9,130 bases of DNA from Gammaproteobacteria bacterium (lineage in GTDB: Bacteria; Pseudomonadota; Gammaproteobacteria; Steroidobacterales; Steroidobacteraceae). A model generated the notes under the pieces. It did no database searches and was not told the origin of the DNA. It saw only the letters and a list, made by a program, of their open reading frames with translations. Below are positions 1 to 6,409 of this stretch, in pieces. The first letter of the stretch is position 1, and the number at the start of each line of letters is the position of its first letter. Both the position numbers and the translations under genes were made by a program. Location of the stretch: assembly GCA_030039615.1 (NCBI GenBank), contig JASHVF010000005.1, positions 1 through 9,130 of the forward strand, read 5' to 3'.

Positions 1-1493
1 ACCTCGAGCGGCGAATACAAGAGCTTCGCCCAGCGCGCGCCGGTAGCGATCACCACGTGCGTGCTGCCGAACTCCAGCACCTCGTCCGCCGACAGGCGGT
101 TGCCGCGGTAGATATTCACGTTGGCGAGCTTCGCGAGCTGGCCGCGCCGCCAGTCGAGCACGCGTCCCCACGCCGCGAGTCCCGGCAGGCGGGTCTCGAA
201 ACGCAGCCGCCCGCCGATCTCATCGCCGGCCTCGGCGACCGTGACTTCGTAGCCGCGCCGGCCGAGCGTCAGCGCGCACTCGAGACCCGCGGGGCCGGCG
301 CCGACGATGAGCACCGAGGCCTCGCCGGCGGCTTTGGCGACGCGCTCGGGATGCCAGCCGCGGCGCCATTCCTCGCCGATGGTCGGATTCTGCGTGCAGC
401 GCACCGGCACCGAGTCGTGCCAGCTGGAGATGCAGATATTGCAGCCGATGCATTCGCGGATGTCCTGCTCGCGCCCCTCGTCGATCTTGCGCGGCAGGAA
501 GGGATCGGCGATCGAGGGGCGCGCGGCGCCGATGAGATCGAGCACGCCGCGACGGATCTGGCTCACCATCGCGTCGGGAGAGGTGAAGCGGCCGACGCCC
601 ACCACCGGCTTCGCCGTCAGGCCCTTCACGAAATCGATGACCGGCTCGTGGCTGCCCTCGGCGGCGAAGCGCGACGGCGGGCAATCGGTCGGGGAAGAGT
701 CGAGCTTCACGTCCCAGAGGTCGGGCAGGTCGGCGAGCAGGCGCACCAGCTCGTGGGCCTCCGAGGGGGCGCGCTCGCTCGGCCGTGCGCGCAGCTCCTC
801 GAGGCTGATCCGCAGCGCCACCGCGCAGCGGCCGGCGACCGCCTCGTGCGTGACCTCGAGGAGCTCGCGCACGATGCGCGCGCGGTTCCCGAGGCTCCCG
901 CCGTAGGCGTCGCTGCGCTGATTCCACTCCGGCAGCAGGAACTCGTAAGGCAGGTAGCCCATGCCGGCGTAAACGTAGACGATGTCGAAGCCGGCCTGCT
1001 GCGCACGGCGCGCCGCGACGGCCTGTGCGGTGAGCAGCGCGCGGATGTCGGTAAGGTCCATGACGCGCGGCCGCTGGTTGCTCATGAAGCCGACGTGCGT
1101 CGCCATCCAGGAGGTTCCCGAGGGCGACATGGGCGGCAGCCGCGTGAGGCGGTTCATGACCGAGCCGCCGCCGTGCCACAGCTCGATGCCGGCGAGCGCG
1201 CCGTGCCGGTGGACGGCTTCCGTCATGAGCGCATGCGAGCGCACATCGTCATCGTCCCAGAGCCTGGCGTAGGGCAGCGGCGCATCGTCGGAGCCCGGGT
1301 CGATCGACACGTAGCCGGTGCACACGACGCCCCAGCCGCCTTCGGCCTTGGTCTCGCGGAAGGCGGCGCGCATGTGCGGCATGGAATTCGTCATGCCGGC
1401 GGCGTGCGGTACGGCGTAGAAGCGATTGGGCGCCGTCACCGGACCGATCCGTACCGGCTCGAACAGGAGGTCATAGCGCGGGTTGCGTGCCAC
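1..1493 (-). CDS. Trimethylamine-dehydrogenase-like FMN/4Fe-4S/FAD oxidoreductase, partial
   Basis: This is a flavoprotein of the trimethylamine/dimethylamine/histamine dehydrogenase family, which also includes 2,4-dienoyl-CoA reductase-like N-demethylases. Relatives oxidise methylated amines and pass electrons through a 4Fe-4S cluster, usually to ETF. The 497 visible codons cover the FMN TIM barrel (about residues 8-335), a cluster motif CIGCNICISSW with Cys348, 351 and 354 plus Cys366, and the start of the nucleotide-binding domain (VLIVGAGPAG, 394-403; ATGARW, 483-488). Family length is about 730 residues, so the last third lies beyond the left edge. From memory of the TMADH sequence, the N-terminus aligns without gaps to the GTG start at 1493 (ARNPRYDLLFEP against ARDPKHDILFEP). 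GAGAGG lies 13 bases upstream of that start, a rather long spacing. The aromatic bowl (Tyr61, Trp260, Trp358) is kept, but the FMN-linking Cys30 is Ala31 here and the residue matching His172 is Met. The family is secure; the substrate is unknown. Confidence 0.9.
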   Translation of the reverse strand, partial: MARNPRYDLLFEPVRIGPVTAPNRFYAVPHAAGMTNSMPHMRAAFRETKAEGGWGVVCTGYVSIDPGSDDAPLPYARLWDDDDVRSHALMTEAVHRHGALAGIELWHGGGSVMNRLTRLPPMSPSGTSWMATHVGFMSNQRPRVMDLTDIRALLTAQAVAARRAQQAGFDIVYVYAGMGYLPYEFLLPEWNQRSDAYGGSLGNRARIVRELLEVTHEAVAGRCAVALRISLEELRARPSERAPSEAHELVRLLADLPDLWDVKLDSSPTDCPPSRFAAEGSHEPVIDFVKGLTAKPVVGVGRFTSPDAMVSQIRRGVLDLIGAARPSIADPFLPRKIDEGREQDIRECIGCNICISSWHDSVPVRCTQNPTIGEEWRRGWHPERVAKAAGEASVLIVGAGPAGLECALTLGRRGYEVTVAEAGDEIGGRLRFETRLPGLAAWGRVLDWRRGQLAKLANVNIYRGNRLSADEVLEFGSTHVVIATGARWAKLLYSPLE

Positions 1494-1513
1494 GGGCCGC
1501 AGTCTGCCTCTCG

Positions 1514-1529
1514 TTGAGCGAATGTTCAA
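1514..1529. promoter_or_regulatory. Imperfect palindrome, candidate operator between divergent genes
   Basis: The 16 bases TTGAGCGAATGTTCAA form two 6-base arms around a 4-base spacer, with one arm mismatch (TTGAGC against TTGAAC). The element lies 21 bases upstream of the TMADH-like GTG start and touches the likely -35 region of the M14 peptidase gene, so a bound dimeric repressor could act on both genes. The core resembles GAAC-N4-GTTC operators bound by several regulator families. No regulator gene is visible in the window. The assignment rests on symmetry and position only. Confidence 0.35.
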
Positions 1530-1554
1530 TAGAGAGGCGGGGAGGGACTATACT
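1525..1554 (+). promoter_or_regulatory. Candidate sigma70-type promoter of the M14 peptidase gene
   Basis: TATACT at 1549-1554 is a good -10 box, five of six matches to TATAAT, in an otherwise very GC-rich region. A weak -35 match, TTCAAT, lies 18 bases upstream at 1525-1530. Transcription would begin near 1561 and leave a leader of about 28 bases that holds the AGGAG ribosome site. The reverse strand of the same patch reads TATAGT (1552-1547) and could serve the divergent gene, but no matching -35 box is evident there. Confidence 0.45.
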
Positions 1555-1588
1555 GCCACGCTTTCCGCCGCCAGGAGCGCCGCAGCCC

Positions 1589-4396
1589 ATGCCTCACCAG
1601 TGGCTCGTCCCTTCGATTCTCCTCGCCCTCGCTCCCGCCGTCCTCGCCGCCCAGTCGGCCGCCCCCGATACCGCCGAGCCGGGTTCCGTCGAGGAGATCG
1701 CGCGCGCCACCACCGAGGCGCGCTTCCTCTCGCCCTGGGTAGCCTATCTCCCGGCCTCGGCCAGCGTGGTCTCGCCGCGTGCCTTCCTGCACCGCATACC
1801 CGGCGCTCCGGGCGAGCTGGTGGACTCCGCGGCGGCTTACGGCTACTGCCGCGCGCTGGCCGCCTCTTCGCCGCGCGTGCGGCTCTTCACCATCGGCCGC
1901 TCGGAGGAGGGACGCGACATCGTGCTGCTCGCGATCGCGGACGAGCAGGGTATCCGGGAGCTCGAGCGCCTCAAGGCCGCCACCGCGGCGCTCGCCGATC
2001 CGCGGCGCACCGGCGAGGCGGCCGCGGAGCAGCTCATCGGGGGCGCCCGGCCGATCTACTACATCAACGCGGCGCTGCACTCGGACGAGACCGGCTCGAC
2101 CGAGTCGGTGCTCGAGCTTGCCTATCGCCTGGCGGTCTCGGAGCAGCCGATGATCCGGCGCATCCGCGAGAAGCTCGTGGTGCTCATCAACCCGGTCTCC
2201 AATCCCGATGGCCGCGACAAGCAGGTCGAGTGGTTCTATCGCTACCTCAAGGGCAAGACGGATCTCGCGACGCTGCCGCGCCAGGCGCCGCCCTACTGGT
2301 CGAAATACGCCTACGTCGACATCAACCGCGATGCACATCAGCAGGTGCACGCGACCACCCGTGCGGTGTTCCACATGATGTTCGACTGGCACCCGCAGGT
2401 GATCCACGATCTGCACGAGAGCGTGGCGCTGCTCATGACGTGGAACGGCACCGGCCCGATCAACGAGCACGTCGACCCGCTCACCTACGCCGAGCGGCTC
2501 GAGCTCAGTTTCCACGAAGTGCAGGCCCTCAGCGGGCTCGGCATGCCGGGAGTCTGGACCTGGAACTTCGGCGACGATTTCGCGCACCTCTATCTCGACT
2601 CCATCGCCACCAATCACAACGCCGACGGCCGTGGCTACGAGACCTTCGGCAACGGCACCGCCGAGACCCTGATGGCCGATCAGCCTGCGCAGGACAGCAC
2701 GCTCGAGTGGTACCGGCCGCTGCCGCCGCCGGCGCAGGGCACGTTCCTCTGGTCAGCGCGCGACAACGTCAATTACAACGAGACCGCGCTGCTCGCGGCA
2801 CTCGATGACACGGCACTGCAGGCGCGCGAACTGCTCCACAACTACTACCTCAAGGGGCTGCATTCCTACCGCCGCGGGCTCGAGCAGCCGCCCTTCGGCT
2901 TCGTGATTCCCGCCGGGCAGGGCGATCCGGCGCGCGTTGCGCAGCTGGTGGCACTGCTCCTCAAGCAGGGGATCGAGGTCGGACGCTCGAACGCCGCCAT
3001 CACTCTCAAGGAAGGCAGTTTCCCGGCCGGCAGCTACGTGGTGCGGCTCGATCAGCCGTATCGTGACTACGCGGTCGACCTGCTGACGGCGCAGGACTAT
3101 CCCAGGGACGCGGGCGAGTCCTACGACGATGTCTCGTGGGAGCTGCCCGCTCACTACCACCTGAGCGTGCTGCCGACGGCCGACAGCCGGGTGCGGGACT
3201 TGAGCCTCACGCCGCTCGAGGCGGCGCCGGCGCCGCAGGGGACGGTGGCCGGGGACGGTCCGGTGTTCCTCCTGAAGGATACCGGGCAGGAAGGCCTGCT
3301 CGAGGCGCGCTATCGTCTGGCGCGCTTCAAGGTGGCCATCGCGGAGCATGCGTTTACCGTCGCGGGTACCGAGTACCCGGCCGGCTCGTGGATCCTCGCG
3401 TCCCAGGCGGGACTTGCGGCGGCGCTGCGCGATGCGGCGCGCGATCTCGGGCTCGACTTCGCGAGCGCAGCCGGCGCGCCGCAAGTCGCGCGCCACGATG
3501 CACCGGCCCCGCGGCTCGGGCTCTGGGTGCCGTGGGCCGACACCGATACGATCGGCTGGGCGCGCTATTCGCTCGATCAGCGCCACATCCCCTATATCTA
3601 CGTGCGCGACGAGGACATCCGCGCCGGGCGGCTCAAGGACAAGTACGACGTGCTGCTCTACGGCCACGTCGATCTCGAGCTCGCCGAGCAGATCCAGGGG
3701 ATCCCGAAGGCCTGGGGCCCAATGCCCTTCAAGAAGACCGCGGCGACTCCCGCGTTCGGCACTCCCGCGGAATCCGACGACATCACCGGCGGCATCGGCG
3801 CGGGCGGGCTCGCGGAGCTGCAGCGCTTCGTCGATTCGGGGGGATTGCTGATCACGCTCGGCAGCGGCTCGATGCTGCCGCTCGAGGCGGGGATCGTGCG
3901 CGGTGTGCGCCGCGAGGCGGGCGGAGTGCCGCGCAGCACCCAGGGGGGCGGCGCTGCCTCAGCCGCGGCTGCGCAGACGGCCGCCACCCGCACGCCGGGA
4001 TCCCACGTGCGTGTCACCTTCATGCGGCCGGATCACCCGATCGCCTACGGCTACAGCGCGCACACCTGGGTATTCCGCCAGAACTTTCCGGTCTACTCGG
4101 CGCCGCGCCACTGGCTGCGCATGGCCTACTGCACCACCTGCCTCGACGGGCCGCTCGATACCAGCGGCGTGGTGCTCGAGTGGGGCGACACCGCGGGCGC
4201 GCCGTTCGTCGTCAGCGGCCAGGCCTGGGGCGAGGAGAATCTCATCGGCAAGCCCGCGATCCTCGACCTGCGCAGCGGCGCGGGCCACGTGGTGGCGTTC
4301 AACTTCAACCCGCTGCACCGCGACCTCAACCGCGGCGATCAGCGCATGCTGTGGAACGCGATCATCAACTGGCACGCCATTCTCGCCGCACAGTGA
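1589..4396 (+). CDS. Exported M14-family zinc carboxypeptidase with long C-terminal region
   Basis: This 935-residue protein is a predicted secreted or periplasmic metallopeptidase that would remove C-terminal residues from peptides. The start at 1589 has AGGAG 11 bases upstream and opens directly into a signal peptide (hydrophobic LVPSILLALAPAVLAA, cleavage near residues 20-22). An in-frame ATG 34 codons upstream would bury that signal and lies over the divergent gene's start. The M14 domain spans about residues 60-400. Zinc ligands are His164 and Glu167 (HSDE) and His276 in HDLHES; the substrate-site NPDGR is at 205-209, NRD at 246-248, and the general-base Glu351 in GYETFGN. A DVSWELP segment (514-520) is typical of large bacterial M14 proteins. 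Residues about 642-935 look like a glutamine-amidotransferase-like fold interrupted by a Gly/Ala-rich stretch at 777-803. The gene is divergent from the TMADH-like gene and convergent with the DUF1223 gene. Peptide preference cannot be read from sequence. Confidence 0.93.
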   Translation: MPHQWLVPSILLALAPAVLAAQSAAPDTAEPGSVEEIARATTEARFLSPWVAYLPASASVVSPRAFLHRIPGAPGELVDSAAAYGYCRALAASSPRVRLFTIGRSEEGRDIVLLAIADEQGIRELERLKAATAALADPRRTGEAAAEQLIGGARPIYYINAALHSDETGSTESVLELAYRLAVSEQPMIRRIREKLVVLINPVSNPDGRDKQVEWFYRYLKGKTDLATLPRQAPPYWSKYAYVDINRDAHQQVHATTRAVFHMMFDWHPQVIHDLHESVALLMTWNGTGPINEHVDPLTYAERLELSFHEVQALSGLGMPGVWTWNFGDDFAHLYLDSIATNHNADGRGYETFGNGTAETLMADQPAQDSTLEWYRPLPPPAQGTFLWSARDNVNYNETALLAALDDTALQARELLHNYYLKGLHSYRRGLEQPPFGFVIPAGQGDPARVAQLVALLLKQGIEVGRSNAAITLKEGSFPAGSYVVRLDQPYRDYAVDLLTAQDYPRDAGESYDDVSWELPAHYHLSVLPTADSRVRDLSLTPLEAAPAPQGTVAGDGPVFLLKDTGQEGLLEARYRLARFKVAIAEHAFTVAGTEYPAGSWILASQAGLAAALRDAARDLGLDFASAAGAPQVARHDAPAPRLGLWVPWADTDTIGWARYSLDQRHIPYIYVRDEDIRAGRLKDKYDVLLYGHVDLELAEQIQGIPKAWGPMPFKKTAATPAFGTPAESDDITGGIGAGGLAELQRFVDSGGLLITLGSGSMLPLEAGIVRGVRREAGGVPRSTQGGGAASAAAAQTAATRTPGSHVRVTFMRPDHPIAYGYSAHTWVFRQNFPVYSAPRHWLRMAYCTTCLDGPLDTSGVVLEWGDTAGAPFVVSGQAWGEENLIGKPAILDLRSGAGHVVAFNFNPLHRDLNRGDQRMLWNAIINWHAILAAQ

Positions 4397-4424
4397 GCCT
4401 GAAGCATCCGGTGCCTCGGCCGGC

Positions 4425-5129
4425 TCAGTGCAGCGACTGGGTCGCCGCACCCACGATCGGTCCCTCGCGGTGGCCCTGCACCAGTACCGCGACGTCGGTG
4501 GCATCGGACGGTAGCGACGACACCTTCACCAGGTAGTTTCTGCTGGCGCCCTGCCACTCGCCGAGCGTGCGTATGCTGCGCACGATGTTGAATTCCTCGA
4601 GCGTCCTGCCGCCGTTCTCGCCGCGAGCGACGCTGGTCGAGGCGTGGCGCAGGAACGTCAGCAACAGTACTTCACCCGGATGCGCGCCCGCTTTCTCGCC
4701 GACGTCGACCACCACCTGGCCGTCGTGCACGGCGAGCGTCACCGCAACGGTCTCGCGCGGCTCCTGCAATGCTTCCGCGATGGCACTGGTGCCGACCGCG
4801 TCCTTGCGTCCGTCGATGACGAACTGCGGCGTGAAGGCGGAGGGACGGCGGAAGTTGATCACGTAAGCGTTCTGGCGCTCGACCGCCTGGCGCAGCTCGA
4901 AGCGATCGCGCCAGCCTGAGCTGTCCCAATAGTCCACGTGAAATGCCAGCGCCAGCACGTCGGGGCGCTGACTCAGCTGGCCGAGAAAGGAGTCCGCCGG
5001 CGGGCAGGAGCTGCAGCCCTGTGCCGTGAAGAGCTCGACGACCAGCGGCCGCGAGGGCACATCCGCCTGCGCTGCCGTCCATGCCAGCGCCGCAGCGGCT
5101 CCCAGCCACGCCCGAGTCCAGGATTTCAT
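4425..5129 (-). CDS. DUF1223 family exported thioredoxin-like protein
   Basis: This 234-residue protein belongs to DUF1223, a family with a thioredoxin-like fold and no firmly established reaction. The family signature VELFTAQGCSSCPPAD lies at residues 31-46, with the CxxC pair at Cys39 and Cys42. A central FTPQFVIDG segment is the usual second landmark. An N-terminal signal peptide (Lys2 and Arg6, an Ala-rich core, AQA cleavage near residue 22) places it in the periplasm. The ATG at 5129 is preferred because GGAGGG sits six bases upstream. A TTG ten codons earlier has no such support and would lengthen the signal. It is the last gene of the minus-strand string, 59 bases after the P1 peptidase, and its end is 28 bases from the convergent M14 gene. 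A redox or disulfide role is plausible from the CxxC pair but unproven. Confidence 0.9.
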   Translation of the reverse strand: MKSWTRAWLGAAAALAWTAAQADVPSRPLVVELFTAQGCSSCPPADSFLGQLSQRPDVLALAFHVDYWDSSGWRDRFELRQAVERQNAYVINFRRPSAFTPQFVIDGRKDAVGTSAIAEALQEPRETVAVTLAVHDGQVVVDVGEKAGAHPGEVLLLTFLRHASTSVARGENGGRTLEEFNIVRSIRTLGEWQGASRNYLVKVSSLPSDATDVAVLVQGHREGPIVGAATQSLH

Positions 5130-5176
5130 CGCGAACCCTCCGCGCTCGGCGCCGCCCAAGGCTGGCGCGTTCGCGA
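5129..5176 (-). repeat. 8-bp inverted repeat bracketing the DUF1223 ribosome site
   Basis: On the minus strand TCGCGAAC (5176-5169) is matched by its exact reverse complement GTTCGCGA (5136-5129). The right arm lies between the GGAGG ribosome site and the start codon and includes the A of the ATG. The 32-base loop holds the ribosome site and some further GC pairing. It could form a leader hairpin that limits translation. The six-base core TCGCGA is itself palindromic, so chance is a real alternative in GC-rich DNA. Confidence 0.3.
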
Positions 5177-5188
5177 GCGAGTCTACGC

Positions 5189-6385
5189 CTACTTGGCGAG
5201 CCGGTTATACCGCGCCAGCACGGCGCGCAGCTCGTCGTGCGGCAGCGCGCGCACGTGGTGTCCGTCGATGCCGGTCATGTCGGTGGCCGCCACCATCGCA
5301 TTGACGATGGCTTCCTCGGTGGCCTGCACCGTGGCTGCGAACAGCGCGTCCATCGAGTCGTTCGGCAGCATCTTGAGGTCCACCGGACCGTGATCGATCT
5401 CGCTGGCGCCGGGGTTGGCGGTGGAGAAGGCGATGAAGATGTCGCCCGAGCCGTTGCCGGCGATGCTGCCGTTGCGCCCGATGCCGAGCGCGACGCGTCG
5501 CGCGATGCGCTTCAGCTGATGGGGCAGGAGCGGGGCGTCGGTCGCGACCACGACGATGATCGAGCCGCGCTCGGTGAGGTCCGACGGCACGAAGGCGTAG
5601 GGATCCTCGCTCTCGATCTCGCGTCCGACGGGAATGCCGGCGATGCGCAGGTTCTGCCGTGTGCCGTAGTTACACTGCACCAGCACACCGAGCGTGTAGC
5701 CGCCGGCCTTCTCGTCGAGGTGGCGCGAGGCGGTGCCGATGCCTCCCTTGAAGCCGTTGCAGATCATGCCGGTGCCGCCGCCCACCGAGCCTTCCTCGAC
5801 CGGCCCCGAGCGTGCCGAATCGAGCGCGTGGAACACGTGCTCCGGCTTGACGTGAAAGCCGTTGATGTCGTTGAGCCAGCCGTCCCAGGTTTCGGCGACC
5901 ACCGGCAGCGACCACCACGAGTCGGTCGCATCCGCCGGACCGTGCGCCACCCGCCAGGCGATCACCGCGTCGCGCACCACGCCGACGCTGTGAGTGTTGG
6001 TGATGAGCACCGGGCTCTCGAGAAATCCCGACTCCTCGATCCAGGTCGTCCCGGTCATCTCGCCGTTGCCGTTCTCCGAGTACCAGCCGGCGAATGAGAA
6101 GCGCTGCATCGATTCGGCGCCGCGCGGCAGCACCGCGGTGACTCCCGTGCGGACCGGCCCCTGACCGACGACCAGCTTGCCGTTGCCCTCGATCAGGGTC
6201 GTCTGGCCGACGAGAACCCCCTTCACGTCGGTGATCGCATTGAGCGGCCCCGGGTTGCCGTCGAACGGTACCCCGAGGTCGCGTGCGCGCGGCTTCGCGG
6301 CCGGCGGCCCGGCGGCGCTGGCGGGCTCGCCGCAACCGAATGCGAGGACTGCCAATGCAAACAAAGTCGCGACGCGTACTGACAT
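5189..6385 (-). CDS. P1-family self-processing aminopeptidase (DmpA/BapA-like), exported
   Basis: This 398-residue enzyme belongs to the P1 peptidase family (L-aminopeptidase/D-esterase DmpA, beta-peptidyl aminopeptidase BapA). Members cleave themselves into alpha and beta chains, and the new N-terminal Ser is the nucleophile. Here the site is Gly274-Ser275 in ERGSIIVVVATDAP, which gives a beta chain of 124 residues against about 126 in DmpA. The second catalytic Ser is Ser313, 38 residues on as in DmpA, in SGD; the acidic partner is Asp315 where BapA and DmpA are described with Glu. The Gly-rich SVGGGTGM segment (200-207) is typical. The N-terminus is a signal peptide with a possible lipobox (LAFGC, Cys18), though Phe at -2 is unusual. 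The ATG at 6385 has GGAG 11 bases upstream; a GTG at 6397 is an alternative that adds four residues (MRRQ). The gene follows the permease by 24 bases. Relatives release D-, beta- or small L-residues from peptide N-termini; specificity here is unknown. Confidence 0.92.
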   Translation of the reverse strand: MSVRVATLFALAVLAFGCGEPASAAGPPAAKPRARDLGVPFDGNPGPLNAITDVKGVLVGQTTLIEGNGKLVVGQGPVRTGVTAVLPRGAESMQRFSFAGWYSENGNGEMTGTTWIEESGFLESPVLITNTHSVGVVRDAVIAWRVAHGPADATDSWWSLPVVAETWDGWLNDINGFHVKPEHVFHALDSARSGPVEEGSVGGGTGMICNGFKGGIGTASRHLDEKAGGYTLGVLVQCNYGTRQNLRIAGIPVGREIESEDPYAFVPSDLTERGSIIVVVATDAPLLPHQLKRIARRVALGIGRNGSIAGNGSGDIFIAFSTANPGASEIDHGPVDLKMLPNDSMDALFAATVQATEEAIVNAMVAATDMTGIDGHHVRALPHDELRAVLARYNRLAK

Positions 6386-6409
6386 TTGCCGTCTCACTCC
6401 GGTGCAGCC

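Noticed and set aside
57..1517. Long plus-strand open frame of 486 codons opposite the TMADH-like gene
   Set aside because: Its product is Arg/Ala/His-rich with no recognisable domain, while the opposite strand encodes a protein that aligns to a known family over its whole visible length. High GC creates long antisense frames.
1526..2617. Minus-strand open frame of 363 codons inside the M14 gene
   Set aside because: It lies opposite the catalytic M14 domain, has no family signature and crosses the divergent promoter region.
4397..4424. Possible bidirectional terminator between the convergent M14 and DUF1223 genes
   Set aside because: The 28 bases contain only short imperfect pairings such as GCATCCGGTGC and no T-run on either strand, so no intrinsic terminator can be supported.
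3136..4536. Plus-strand open frame of 466 codons overlapping the M14 gene in another frame
   Set aside because: The product is Arg/Ala-rich and low in hydrophobic residues, while the in-frame M14 reading has clear structure to its stop.
5081..6097. Plus-strand open frame of 338 codons opposite the P1 peptidase
   Set aside because: It is the antisense shadow of a gene with a full set of P1 catalytic motifs and no homology of its own that I can recognise.
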